DNA of 64,000 nt from Lepidostoma basale (GCA_022606425.2 JAHDVF020001377.1:1-64000), one strand, 5' to 3'. Numbered from the stretch's first letter, positions 44,922 to 55,489 are shown. The notes: generated by a model from the sequence alone, not told the origin. Program-made: numbers and translations.

Positions 44922-44962
44922 ATCACTGATGAAGAGCTGGTTAGTCTGAAACATGTTTGATA
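44922..44962 (+). ncRNA. Hammerhead-like motif, family C, best copy
   Basis: TAATATCA, CTGATGA, AGA...TCT stem II, GAAA, palindrome ACATGT, T, then TGATATTA. Stem I (TAATATCA with TGATATTA) is fully complementary over 8 bp, well beyond chance beside intact core boxes. Stem III has no loop, so dimer action would be needed. Confidence 0.6.
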
Positions 44963-45624
44963 TTAATTTTTTTTAATAAATGTGAGTGCTGTATACAAAG
45001 TATATAAAAAAAACTTCTTATGTCTTATGACATTTAGTTAAATTCCACTTGGGGTAGATAAACATAAAAAAATCAAAACCGAAATCACCGAATTATTGTT
45101 ATCTTGAATAACGAAATAAAAATGAATAGTTCTAAATATTCCAAGTAAATATGATTTTAGGGAAACGATTTTAGATAATTATTTCATATTTTTAGAAACA
45201 ATTTTGACACGAGCTAAAAACATCATTTACCACCTTTGGAATCACCTTTGTTATCAACTGAAACGGACTTCGCGAGAATAAAGTTTGAGAGACACTAATT
45301 GTCACCTTCGCAAAAAAGAGTCATCTACTGATGAAGTAAAGGTACCACCGTTTCTAAAAGTGTTTGAAGTCAAATAAAAGTACTTATGCTGGTGATTTTT
45401 CGTAAAACTATGTGCACGAGCTGTGCGTATTCTGCTAAAAGATTTTGTTGAACTACGTCATACTACGATATTCTACGTCACACCGCATAACGATACACCC
45501 ACGTGTTTTAAATTAGTATTTTCTTTGCTTTCACAAATTGCGTCACGCTGTTTTGTATTAAACATAGCTTAGCTGTATTATTCTATCAATACTTGTATAA
45601 AAAGGTAAAAATAATATATTAGAG
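44963..45624. other. AT-rich spacer
   Basis: No gene or repeat recognised. Confidence 0.35.
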
Positions 45625-46195
45625 GGGGATATTGAAAGAAGGGTTGGTGCAGGCAACAAAGTGAATGGTGCAATTAAAGTTGTAATCGCAAACAAAAACC
45701 TATCCAAAAAGCTAAAATGGCAGTGCACAATGGTATTCTTGAACCAACCCGAAACTGGCAAAAGAAGGATAAAAGTAGAATAAATGCAGTAGAAATGAGA
45801 ACTCTTTGACGAATGTGTGGAAAATCTGTGTATGATAAAGAGTCGAATGAAAATATAAGAAGTGAATGCGGTGCGAATGATGGTGTTATGAACAAAATAA
45901 TAAAATGACATTAAGATGGTTTGGACACATGGATGAAGAAAGAATGGTAAAAAAATTATATGTTAACGATGTAAATGGCACTAGAAATAGACGAAGACCG
46001 AGGAAAACGTGGCACGATCTGAAACATCAAATATTGAATGTCGGCCATGTGTGGAGTCAGAGAAATCGACGCGCGTGCATGACACAATGTATGAGGTTGA
46101 GGAAGCGATAGAAATATGTCAGGAAAGAAAAGTGTGGCAGTCCATTATTTCTGCCAACCCCCTCCGGGAGACGGCGTGATGGTGAGTTAGTTTTC
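45625..46195 (+). pseudogene. LINE family A, 3' fragment
   Basis: GDIERRVGAGNKVNGAIKVV, then NWQKKDKSRINAVEMRTL, MCGKSVYDKESNENIRSECG, RWFGHMDEERMVKKLYVNDV and RKTWHDLKHQILNVGHV. Frame breaks are spread throughout. It ends at GGGAGACGGCGTGATGG with GTTAGTT. Confidence 0.8.
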
Positions 46196-46402
46196 TAGTT
46201 GTATAAAAAGGTCGCGAGATCAAATTGTGAAGGTAACAAGATAATTTTTTCATAAGATCAAAAAAGTGTTTGCAACAATTTTTGATATATTTTTAATCGA
46301 CATACTATTATAATTTAGAGAGACAATCTCTAATAAACAACGAAATCCGTTAATTCTATTTTTGCTTTGAATTACTTTTGAAAAACATTGTATTTGAACA
46401 TT

Positions 46403-46443
46403 TCCCAAACATGTTTCGGACTGTACACGTCCGTCTTCAGAGT
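46403..46443 (-). ncRNA. Hammerhead-like motif, family C variant
   Basis: Minus strand: CTGAAGA, C, GGAC...GTCC stem II (perfect), GAAA, ACATGT, T. The core is intact (CTGANGA with N as A) but the outer flanks do not pair convincingly, so stem I is weak. Confidence 0.45.
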
Positions 46444-46774
46444 AAAATTTTAATAATAAAATGGTACTTAATCGGTTCATAATGTAATGGGAATTGGAGT
46501 ATAATCTGATGTGAAAGTACCAATCGCAAGAAGATGAAGATCAAGAAAAGATCAATGATCTAGAATAAGATGATGAAGATGAAGTTGTATAATCAAGATG
46601 AGGAGAAATTGTTATTGAAATGGGATATATGAAACAATTGGATTTGAGGATAAGTGTATATGGTTGTTTATTATTTTAAATAACATTATTCCTTTCCAAA
46701 ATTTCAAGGTTATTTAATTGCATAAAATATTAATACACTTTTAGAAAGTTGTATTTACACCACTTTATATGGAA

Positions 46775-46884
46775 ACACCAACCGGTTTCGCTCCCGCCGG
46801 AGCTTCGTCAGGGTGAGAGAGTAAACAAATCTGTTTACTCTCTCACCCTGACGAAGCTCCGGCGGGAGCGAAACCGGTTGGTGT
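46775..46884. repeat. Palindromic pair of family B hammerhead-like motifs
   Basis: Minus motif at 46775-46816 and plus motif at 46843-46884 form a near-perfect 110-bp palindrome. Each reads CACC, CTGACGA, A, GCTCC...GGAGC stem II, GAAA, ACCGGT, T, GGTG. Stems I and II are fully paired in both. These are the cleanest family B copies in the window. Confidence 0.75.
46843..46884 (+). ncRNA. Hammerhead-like motif, family B
   Basis: All core boxes intact, stem I CACC/GGTG, stem II GCTCC/GGAGC, self-complementary stem III ACCGGT and U at the expected cleavage position. One extra A lies between CTGACGA and stem II. Confidence 0.55.
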
Positions 46885-46975
46885 AACTAAAAGTGTATTA
46901 TTATTTTATTTTATAATATCACACCACAAATTAAGTGCTTCATAAGAAAGTTTATCAACCTTTTTCAATGTATTT

Positions 46976-47365
46976 TTCTTCTTCAGCCTATTCCCGTCCA
47001 CTCCTGGACAAAGGCCTCCTCAATTTGCTTCATATCATTCTGTCTTGTGCATACTGCATTCATGTTATTCCGATATGTCTGTTTAGGTCACCCTTCCACC
47101 GTAGTTGGGGTCACCCTGTACCTCTCTTTGCAATCCACGGTCTCCAAGCAGCAGTCTTCTTGTCTGTTTTTCCTGCCAATGCCACTTTAGAGTCGCTACA
47201 CGCTGGATGATGTCAGTGTCCTTTGTTTTTTCTCTCATCGTATCGTTTCTGACTCTGTCTCTTAGGCTTATTCCTAACATGGCTCTTTCCATGGCTCTTT
47301 GGGTTACTCGTAGTTTCTCGGCAGTTTGTTTGGACAATGTTATAATTTCGAGGGCGTAGGTAGCA
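46976..47365 (-). pseudogene. LINE family B, 3' end fragment
   Basis: CTTCTTCAGCCTATTCCCGT at the left. On the minus strand TAEKLRVTQRAMERAMLGIS, LRDRVRNDTMREKTKDTDII and QRVATLKWHW read in one frame, after which a deletion breaks the GRPQLRWKDD region. Confidence 0.75.
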
Positions 47366-47899
47366 ACTGGAATTTATTTAACATATTTATTCAAATAGTG
47401 AGCAAAAGTTATTTTACCTTTATAAATAATTCTGTTTGTGAAAAATGCAAAAAGATTTTCAAAATGTTTTTCAAGAGTTATTCAAATAATTCATTCAAAA
47501 TCTTTTTTCAGTACAAAGTGGTGGCGAATATAAAAGAAATTTCGAAATGAAATATTCTATATTAAGCTCGCTATGTACACTAGCGTCTAGACACATTACA
47601 ACACGTAAGTACGGAAATAAGTGGGCTTTACTCGCATTTGACACTGTGAAGACGAAGCTTAACGAACGTTCTCATTAAAATGTTTGAACGCTCCTTAAAG
47701 GAAATTTCTTGGCGCGTACACTGGATCCATTAATTTAGGACATGCTCTCCTTGAAGGTGGTAGAAATCAATGGGGAAATTTACCTTACCGGTGTACCCCC
47801 GACGTCATAGCACGTCTCTATTCGTCTTGAAATGTGTATTATACTTCTATGAACAAATATTTTAATAAGACTTATTAAATGAACGATTTTTTTCATCGA
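47366..47899. other. AT-rich spacer
   Basis: No gene recognised. About 47580-47830 is slightly less AT-rich and unmatched. Confidence 0.35.
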
Positions 47900-48400
47900 T
47901 CCAAATGCTTGTAGACAAATACTGAATTTTACCCATTACGGGTGTATTAATCATTAAGAATTAATTGTATCTCAATAGAGAAAAAGTTGCAAATTATTTG
48001 GAAACAGAATATGGTGGGCGAGGTGTTTACAGAACTTATGACCTGTCATTGGTTGGGTTAAGCGATCGCTTTACGTAATTATCTAGTAATATGTGATAAT
48101 TGGGTTGATAGCCTTTCACATTACATTAATAAAGATTTTCTGCTAAATGCTTAACTCTAGTCTCAACAGATGGCGCTAGTGTAGATTGAATTAAAATATG
48201 TGAAATGTTTCTCAACATGGTAGCATGTATACAACTTACAAATAATTGCCAGACGTGGTGTTCGTAGAAGAGCGGAATGGGGAATGTTGTATTACATAAA
48301 GCGATCGCTTAACCCAACTAATGACAGGTCATAAGTCCTCGCCTCGATCACCATATTCTGTTTGCAAATAATTTACATCTTCGTCTCTATTGAGATAAAT
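47900..48400. mobile_element. MITE, palindromic copy
   Basis: Left arm AGACAAATACTGAATTTTAC, TGTATCTCAATAGAGAAAAA, TCATTGGTTGGGTTAAGCGA. Right arm GCGATCGCTTAACCCAACTA, CATCTTCGTCTCTATTGAGA. Between them are TAGCCTTTCACATTACATTA and AGATGGCGCTAGTGTAG. Two arms in opposite orientation, like 8970-9545 but with a different centre. Confidence 0.75.
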
Positions 48401-48536
48401 TCAATTTATTCTAAATGATTTTTTTTCTTTTTACAAATATAGGTACATTGACCCTTCATTTTTATTTTATAACTTGAACCTATTATTTATATACCTTTGT
48501 TTATTATCATAGTCATATTAGTAAAATTGATAATAA

Positions 48537-48537
48537 T

Positions 48538-48572
<35 letters not shown>

Positions 48573-48600
48573 TAATAAAAATAAAAATAATAGTAATAAC

Positions 48601-48636
<36 letters not shown>

Positions 48637-48688
48637 CATAATAATAATAATAATAATAATGATAATAATAATAATAATAATAATAGTA
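48537..48688. repeat. (AAT)n microsatellite
   Basis: AAT/TAA trinucleotide repeats with scattered changes. Poly-isoleucine translations in both strands are artefacts. Confidence 0.9.
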
Positions 48689-48936
48689 CTTAGAAGGAAC
48701 AATTACACATAATATAGAGTCAAAAACGATAAATCATTCGTAGATTGTACAAAGGAAATCCCACATTTGTATTTTATTGTAACACCTTATGATGTCAACA
48801 TAGGTTGATGAAACAGCTGTCGCGAAAAATAAATATAAAATTGTGATACATAAAAACAAAGTTTTATAATTTAGCAGTTTATAATGTTGAAGTATCATAG
48901 TGTCATAGGTATCATAGGTCAAAACAATGGACTATT
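48680..48936 (+). repeat. Family A non-autonomous element
   Basis: AGAAGGAACAATTACACATA, AGAGTCAAAAACGATAAATC, motif at 48776-48825 (core CTTATGA, one change from CTGATGA), then GTGATACATAAAAACAAAGT and AAAACAATGGACTATTTA. It parallels 23849-24115. Confidence 0.65.
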
Positions 48937-49008
48937 TAAAGTAAAAGTGTTTAATGTATTGTATATTTATGGGGGTATATGTATTATCAACTGTTATAAT
49001 TAATTTTA

Positions 49009-49110
49009 CCGAACAAACCGGTTTCGTTCCTGCCTGAGCTTCGCCAGGGTTCAGTTTGGTTTTTTTGTAATTTTATCTACGCTCCGGCAGAAGCAAAGCT
49101 GGTTGAGTCG
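49009..49110. repeat. Degraded pair of family B hammerhead-like motifs
   Basis: Minus motif at 49009-49050 with core CTGGCGA, GAAA and ACCGGT. The plus remnant at 49077-49110 (ACGCTCCGGCAGAAGCAAAG) has lost CTGACGA. Inverted arrangement as at 46775. Confidence 0.55.
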
Positions 49111-49189
49111 ATAAAACAAAATAAAGTGGTTTAAAAATACACAATAATTATACACAAAAAATACACAATAAAGTACACAATAATTAATA

Positions 49190-49360
49190 AGAATGAAAAC
49201 GTCTGTTTTCTAGAAGTTTTATTATATTCTATTGGAATAACATGTTACGCCCTTCTAAGGCGTTATCAAATGTAATAAAACTTCTAGAAAACTGACGTTT
49301 TCATTAGTATTTATTATTTTATATGGAGTTTCGCACCATTGTTCAAGAAACAATAAATAA
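49190..49360. repeat. Family E foldback, complete
   Basis: The arms AAAACGTCTGTTTTCTAGAA and TTCTAGAAAACTGACGTTTT pair. The centre has ATAACATGTTACGCCCTTCT and AAGGCGTTATCAAATGTAAT. The motif on the minus strand is TTGATAA, CGCC...GGCG stem, GTAAC, ATGT. A CATTGTTCAAGAAACAATAA hairpin follows at about 49333-49358. Confidence 0.7.
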
Positions 49361-50518
49361 AGTACACAAGTTTTTAATGTTATTTTAAATTTTAATGAGT
49401 ATAATCTGCTATAAAGTTTATCATTATTACTCAGGTGACGCTAAACCAATTGATACAAATAATTTTAATTTGTTAAATGTAGGTCAAATTAAAAAGAATG
49501 ATCATATAGATAATAAATGCTTTCAGTATATCATTATTAAGAAACATTTCATTGCAACAGATATATAAATTTATGTGTATTTTAGTACGTTTATATACAG
49601 GCTGCTGACTATTATAAGCAATGGATCAAATCGTTGATAATATTTTATCAAAAGTAAACCTTTATTTCATTATACCACAGAACCTGGATAATTAGCATTC
49701 CAAGGAACCAGGCCTACTATGGTCAATTATCCAGGTTTTCCAATTATCCAGTATTTCATGTATCCAGGTCCAGATTGTGCTTTGATATTTTAATCAGGTT
49801 TCGTAACCACATAAACAAAAAATCAATAAAAACAATTCATGTATTGATGCATAAAACAATCAATATTTTTTTTATCAAAGTTTAATAAGTAAATTACAAT
49901 TGTACATACGTTCATACACATAAAAACAATAAATTGAATTATTGTGGCTTGAAACAATCAGTTATATGCGCCTGTTTCATACGCTTAAAATGTTTCACAA
50001 CATAATACAATTTTAGAGAGTATCATATCTTTTTAGAGTCAAACCATCTCTTATGCGTTCCAGGTATTTTACCAGTTCTCGAATAGATGTCTTAACCTGT
50101 TCTCAAATAGATGTCTTAAACTATAAATATCACGTATCAACGAACACAAACAAGCTTTCACCAAACATACTATTTTTTCTGAGATGGCCAACCATTGTAT
50201 TGAATTTGACCATAGTTTTGATAAAAGTGACACAATATTTCTACACAAAACAAACTAGAAACTTTAGAAATCCTCAAGTAGGTGAAATAGGGGTGAAAAC
50301 ATTATTAATAATCAGATTTCTCATTCTACTCCTTTTTCCTTAAATACTTTGTCTTCTTTTAGTCTCCCAAGCTTCCATTGCTAATCATATGCAAATTAAT
50401 CATTTCAAATTAAGGTTTTTTCCAAATTATAATATTATATTATCATTTAATTACTATGCATTATTATTGTTTAATAATATTTATTAGTTCTTACTGATAA
50501 AAAATAATAATTAGTACT
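49361..50518. other. AT-rich region, no gene recognised
   Basis: Around 49680-49770 CTGGATAATT and its reverse AATTATCCAG recur four times in under 100 bp. About 50050-50150 has a direct repeat of AATAGATGTCTTAA related to the element tail at 53235 and 62225. No coding content recognised. Confidence 0.4.
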
Positions 50519-50745
50519 TATCAGCCGTCTGTCATCCACTGCTGAATGTAGGCCTCTCCCAAAGCACGCCACCGCCCCCTATCCATTGCTGCTTCCATCC
50601 ATGTCCACGACACTCTTCAGATCGTCGTTCCAGCGGGCAGGGGGGCGTCCAACTCTGCGGAATCTTGTACGCGGTCTCCACTCCAGAACCCGTCTCCCCC
50701 ATCGGCCATTGCTTCTCCGACAGATATGGCAAGCCCAGAAATTAG
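50519..50745 (-). pseudogene. LINE family C, 3' end fragment
   Basis: CAGCCGTCTGTCATCCACTG, GAATGTAGGCCTCTCCCAAA, then the antisense of the RVLEWRPRTRFRRVGRPPAR-like region. It starts without the ATC-repeat tail and stops at TTCTCCGACAGATATGGC. Confidence 0.7.
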
Positions 50746-50924
50746 CCCAGGTTAATTTTTAAAATTTCAATGTATTGATCCTTTGTATTGTATCAATCAT
50801 TAAAGGCGTTTTTATTAGTCTTTATTTGTTTAGTTTTTATTATATATTTACACTTGAAGGTATCCTCCGAAACATGTCGTGTTTTTATTTATTAATATTT
50901 ATGGATTATTCATTCATTCATTTC

Positions 50925-51085
50925 TCGGCACCACATCCCGGTGTGGGACTTGGCCCCCTCCACAACGGCCCTTCACTGACTTCTGTCTCTGGCGATCTCT
51001 CTCCATTCCCCAGCTCCTTCCATTTTCTCCCAATGGTCCTCGGTCTGCCTCATGGTTTCTCATTGTGTTGATGTTCGTAGCCCTG
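50925..51085 (-). pseudogene. Probable LINE tail, unassigned
   Basis: A less AT-rich antisense block with CATTCATTCATTTCTCGGCA at its left. The minus strand reads GENGRSWGMERDRQRQKSVK, which could be a LINE C-terminal tail. Assignment is weak. Confidence 0.35.
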
Positions 51086-51919
51086 TTCTTTTTTACCATG
51101 CAGGTGTGTTCCATTTATTTTGTGGATTATAAAGAAAGTTATTTTCAATTTCCAATTAAGAAAATGACATGATTTAAATTCCAATTTGGAAAAAAAAAAT
51201 AAAAAATCAAATTTCGTGAGATTATTAAATATGAAATTATCCATAACTGAATGAAAACTGAAAAAACTTAAAATAATGTATTAAAATAAATAAGGAAAAG
51301 AAACACGCTGGTGTGACCTTACTAAAGTATCGACATTGAAATCCTATAGTTCATTAATACTAATTTTATATTTGAACATTACTGATAAAAATATAACGGC
51401 TACTCATTTCTTTTCTATTAGTAATAGTAATATTTTTGTTCCATTTGAAAATTAAAAAAAAAAATCGCTAAGCTCTGCTCATCCTGTAAATAATGCATTA
51501 GTTCATGGATTGCTCAGGAGCTTTGCATATCAATAGAACACGTTCGCAAATGTTCTGGGGCTGTGATTAATCCACGAATATAGTCGAGTCTCTGTGGTAT
51601 TGTCCCCAAGTAGTGTATGCAGAGGATAGACAGGTTAAAATAGCCATAAAGTCACGTAACCGCAGCAATAAATGTTGTATTAATGGCTTCACACGAATAA
51701 TTTGCAAAGTTTATATTACTTCTACTGTACAATTGCATGTATGTTATATAATTATGATGGAAGAGAATACTACATATCCCCCTTATATCTATGTAGTCTT
51801 AATCAATATTTGTTTTGGGTTTGGATTGTTGAAGTAAAACTTTATATAAAAAGATTTATTATTAACGGGGCGCAGATAAAAGCTCTATGATTTTATGTAA
51901 AATTATGCTCTGGTATCGA
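51086..51919. other. Spacer with single-copy block
   Basis: About 51465-51660 (GCTCATCCTGTAAATAATGC and following) is less AT-rich, unmatched, and not recognisably coding. The rest is AT-rich. Confidence 0.4.
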
Positions 51920-52045
51920 CTCTTTAAAATGGCAAAAGAAGAATGAAAATACGTTGAAAATGAGATCTCTACGACGAATATGTGTTAATTCAATGATAAG
52001 AAGTGAATGAAAAGGTCATAAACAAAATAATAAAATGTATATTTA
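51920..52045 (+). pseudogene. LINE family A, small internal fragment
   Basis: ATGGCAAAAGAAGAATGAAA, GAGATCTCTACGACGAATAT and AACAAAATAATAAAATG correspond to the WQKKDESR, MRSLRRMC and NKIMK regions, with large deletions. Confidence 0.6.
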
Positions 52046-52434
52046 TTAAACATTCATTCATTCATTTCTCAATACTGTTTCCTGATTAATCAGTACTTTA
52101 AGTTCAAGGTCTCTTTTATTTCTGTAAGTCCAATCCTACAGCGTGGGTCCAAATATATTCCACAGTATTTTCCTCTCAAAAACAACCATTTAATATCTAT
52201 CGCTGTGTTAGAGACCATGTCTAACAGATATTTATTTAACAATGATAAAAAAAAAACATATTAGGTTATTAATGCAAATGAAAACGTATGTTTGATACAA
52301 GCCTTATTACATGTTATGTGAATGACATATTTCGCCTGTCTAAAAATCATCAAATGTAACATTTAAAATTATTTCGTATAATACTACACCACAAATGAAG
52401 TGCTTCATACGAAAGTATTTAATTTGACCTTTTA
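52046..52434. other. Spacer with degraded family E motif
   Basis: About 52270-52370 has AATGAAAACGTATGTTTGAT and GAATGACATATTTCGCCTGT, a decayed family E left arm. Part of a matching right arm (TCTAGAAAACAGATGTTTTC) appears at 52706-52726, so the LINE at 52435-52700 may be inserted in it. Confidence 0.45.
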
Positions 52435-52700
52435 TATAGTGCACAATGGTGTTCTTGTACCGACCCTTATGTGTGAAAGCGAAGCATGGAATGGGTAAAA
52501 GAAGGATAAAAGTAGAATATACATGCTGGAGAAATGAAATATTTGAGAAGAATGTGCGTAAATTTGTATATTTTAGAGTGTCAAATGCATATTTATAATG
52601 GAGTGTGAATGAAAGTGTTGTGAACAAAATAATGAAAGAATCATTTAGATGGTTTGGACACATGGAAAAAATGAATGAAGAAAGGATGATAAAGAATATT
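52435..52700 (+). pseudogene. LINE family A, internal fragment
   Basis: GTGCACAATGGTGTTCTTGT through the LMCESEAWN, EIFEKNVRK and KIMKESFRWFGHMEKMNEER regions, stopping at AAGGATGATAAAGAATATTT. No 3' tail is present. It lies between the two halves of a family E foldback. Confidence 0.65.
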
Positions 52701-52974
52701 TCTTCTAGAAAACAGATGTTTTCATTCGTATTAAAATAATTAAATATAGTTTGGATACGTGAAAAGAATGAATGAAGATATTAAATAAAAGGAAAATCTG
52801 TAATGCTGAGGATATCAAGGAGACGATTCTGGTGAGACCATGCAAAACGTATGGATACTTATAGAATCTCATACACTGCTTCTTCTTTTCGTGTCTATGG
52901 CAACTTAATCGTACATATTTGTATTTTTATTTATTTATATTTTTTAAATACTTTGTATATACAACACTATTAAA
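52701..52974. other. Spacer
   Basis: Contains the right arm of the family E copy (52706-52726) and a second short LINE A scrap near 52750-52780. Otherwise nothing recognised. Confidence 0.35.
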
Positions 52975-53123
52975 ATTACATGTTTCGGACAACCAGTACT
53001 TCTTCAGTTATACATATTATAAAGATACATATTTAAAATTGTTTACAAATTTGATCAAATTTGTAAACAATTTTAAATATGTGTGAAGAAGGACTGGTTG
53101 TCCGAAACATGACTGATGTGTAA
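52975..53123. repeat. Foldback with paired family C motifs
   Basis: Minus motif at 52975-53012 (CTGAAGA, GTCC, GAAA, ACATGT) and plus motif at 53081-53123 (GTGAAGA, GGAC...GTCC, GAAA, ACATGA). Between them the palindrome AATTGTTTACAAATTT/AAATTTGTAAACAATT centres near 53055. Confidence 0.65.
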
Positions 53124-53234
53124 TTTTAATAGTGTTGTATATACAAAGTATAAAAAAATATAAAAAGACAAATAAAACATCTACAACACAAAGTATGGCG
53201 AACATAGAAGATAATCTTGCATATCTTAGAATTG

Positions 53235-53455
53235 TCTTTAAAACGTTATTTAATATCCTATTTCACTTGGCATTGTGATGGAGGGTTTGGCCAACTTTGG
53301 GTTTTCAAAGGGGCACCGGGTGTTATAGTTATACTTTGGAAAGTATCTTGTCTTCCTATATGATATCTTACCTGTACTCAATAGATGCCTTAAACATTTA
53401 TGGTGTTTGTAATGTCTTTTGAGTAAATAAACTGATTTGATTTGATTTGATAATA
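53235..53455 (+). repeat. LINE-like 3' end with (TTTGAT)n tail
   Basis: GGGTTTTCAAAGGGGCACCG, CTTTGGAAAGTATCTTGTCT, CTCAATAGATGCCTTAAACA and a TTTGATTTGAT tail. It shares the last about 150 bp with 62225-62655. No coding region can be read, so the class is inferred from the tail. Confidence 0.55.
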
Positions 53456-54214
53456 GTAACACCTCACATGTAGGCACCTTCCTTTCCCCTAATTACAATG
53501 GTGCAAATGGGATACGCGTAGGCTAACGTCCACCTAGCAGGCCACCCAAAAGATTATAAATAAAAGTCTTATGCATCTCAAAAGAGACAACAGATCACCC
53601 ATTCTAATCAAATAAGAAGAAGAAGAATCCTAATAACATAGCTACACCCAATCATGTAGGAACGACAACCAATAAATTGATCATAATAATTGAGTATCAG
53701 CTTTCTCATTCTATGACGAAAGCTCATCAAGCTACATTCGTAAAGCTGTCCTGTATTATTAGGGTTGAAGGAGCGATCGAAGCCACCCCCAGAGGGTTGG
53801 TATCTCCTCAAAGCCTTTGCGTTATTTAATATTTATTCTTGAGGTCCCCGCGATCCCAAATTAGGACTAAAAAAGCTTCAGATAAAGCGAAATGTTTATA
53901 AAAAACCCTCGTTCAAAGATAAATTAAAGATTTATGTCAAACGCATAAAAGGCTTCGATTTTTTTAACGAAACGTATTCTGAAACTTTGGGAAGGGTTGT
54001 CCCAGTTTGGGGTTGTTAGTTGTTGTATTAAAGAGACCAGCTTATAGAGGGTTCAGAAAGAACATTAATCTCTCTTATTTGTAAATATGCAATGAAAATA
54101 TAACGTATATGACAGTGCGCACATATTAAAATGTGTTTTTTTTATTTCACAATATTTTTATGTTCACTTCTGTATTTAATTATCATATACTTCCTTCTGG
54201 AAATATAACGAGTT
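53456..54214. other. Spacer with single-copy blocks
   Basis: A LINE-tail-like scrap (CACCTAGCAGGCCACCCAAA to AATAAGAAGAAGAAGAA) lies at 53530-53627. About 53730-54030 is less AT-rich and unmatched. No gene recognised. Confidence 0.4.
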
Positions 54215-54450
54215 GACGACCTACGTGCCAGAGTGGAAATGGTTATGATTGCCATATCAAAGGTCCCGGGCTCGATTCTCAGCGACGGCAGTGTGATTAT
54301 CACAATGTCTTTGGTCTTGTGAAGAATACAAGTGACAATAAAATGGTGATATATTAGCTACCTATCATATGTCATGAGAATCAATGGCTTAAAAAGTTGT
54401 ATACAGTAATTGGGTTCAAATGACTTGATGTATACAAATATGGGATTATA
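54215..54450 (+). mobile_element. tRNA-derived SINE
   Basis: Head ACGACCTACGTGCCAGAGTG with B-box-like GGCTCGATTCT, body GTGTGATTATCACAATG, tail AGTAATTGGGTTCAAATGAC. Promoter boxes are more diverged than at 43882. Related sequence may continue to about 54540. Confidence 0.75.
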
Positions 54451-54699
54451 CCGCATTAAAAGCCCAAATGGGATCCCATGAACCAGTAAAACATTGCTGC
54501 AAACCAATCCCTTGGATTGAAACTAGGAAGCCTAGTCTAACTAGCATTCTTTGGTCACTTTAGTCTAGATTTTTCATTATTTGTTTTACTATTATTTTTC
54601 CACTTTTAATATAACTACCCTAACTAACCGTTCTTTTGATTAAAATATTTAGGTACCTTACTCAATTTCAGCAAAAACTTCAAAATTATATCAAAGAAA

Positions 54700-54925
54700 T
54701 TATGCAAATTGACATTGGAACAAATTCACATAAAGATTCGAAAAATCACGAAAATTTGACATTCGATATATTATTGTAACACCTGATGATGTCAACATAG
54801 GTTGATGAAACAGCTGTCGCGTAAAATAAAATACAATTGTGATACAAAAAACAAAGTTATTTTATTTAACAGTTTAAAATGTTAAGGTATCATAGTGTTT
54901 CGGCCAAAACAATGGACTATTTAAA
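54700..54925 (+). repeat. Family A non-autonomous element
   Basis: GGAACAAATTCACATAAAGA, GAAAATTTGACATTCGATAT, intact motif at 54775-54822, then TGATACAAAAAACAAAGTTA, GTATCATAGTGTTTCGGCCA and AAACAATGGACTATTTA. It is very close to 23849-24115. Confidence 0.7.
54775..54822 (+). ncRNA. Hammerhead-like motif, family A
   Basis: TTGTAACAC, CTGATGA, T, GTCAAC/GTTGAT, GAAA, ACAGCTGT, C, GCG: identical in all core positions to the 23986 copy. Confidence 0.6.
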
Positions 54926-55029
54926 CATAATTTACTTTATTTTCAACATTGTTAGCCAACATAAAGAGAATATTAACCAAAGACGTATTGTTTTCTAGTG
55001 TACTATGTGTTTTTATTTATTATTTTTAT

Positions 55030-55230
55030 ATCTTCTTCTTCTTCTTTTAGACCCTTGGTCTTTTCCCATAGTCCAGTCGGGCCTTTCTCCCTTCCATATT
55101 TGGCGGTCTTCATCACAACGTGTTGGATTTTGGAAAGATCCATCCTTTGCACATGCGCATTTCAGCGTATTCTGGGTTGTATGCTCCATCTGACAATACC
55201 TTCTACTTTGCAGATTTCACAGATAGCGTA
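55030..55230 (-). pseudogene. LINE 3' tail, minus strand
   Basis: CTTCTTCTTCTTCTTTTAGA tail at the left. The minus strand reads ICEICKVEGIVRWSIQPRIR-like residues, QRMDLSKIQHVVMKTAKYGR and EKGPTGLWEKTKG. This is an RTE-like C-terminal region. Confidence 0.6.
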
Positions 55231-55489
55231 AATTAATAAAGATAAACAGAGGACAAGCGTGTCCTTTGGAATTTATCCGTTTTGGTAACGTTTATAAAAA
55301 AATTCCATAAAATAAAAATGAATTCCTTGTGAATCTAAATTGGGATACAAATTTCGTAAACAGCTTATACAATATTTCGTATCTTTATATTATCAAAGAT
55401 GGCTAATTATTTTTTTATTTTGGTTCCAAGATATATAAACGGGTTTCTTTCATTGGGCTTTTAAGGTACATAAATAACCTTTTAATACA

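Noticed and set aside
48497..48712. Poly-isoleucine open frames as membrane proteins
   Set aside because: They arise from the (AAT)n microsatellite. The same applies to 57647-57988.
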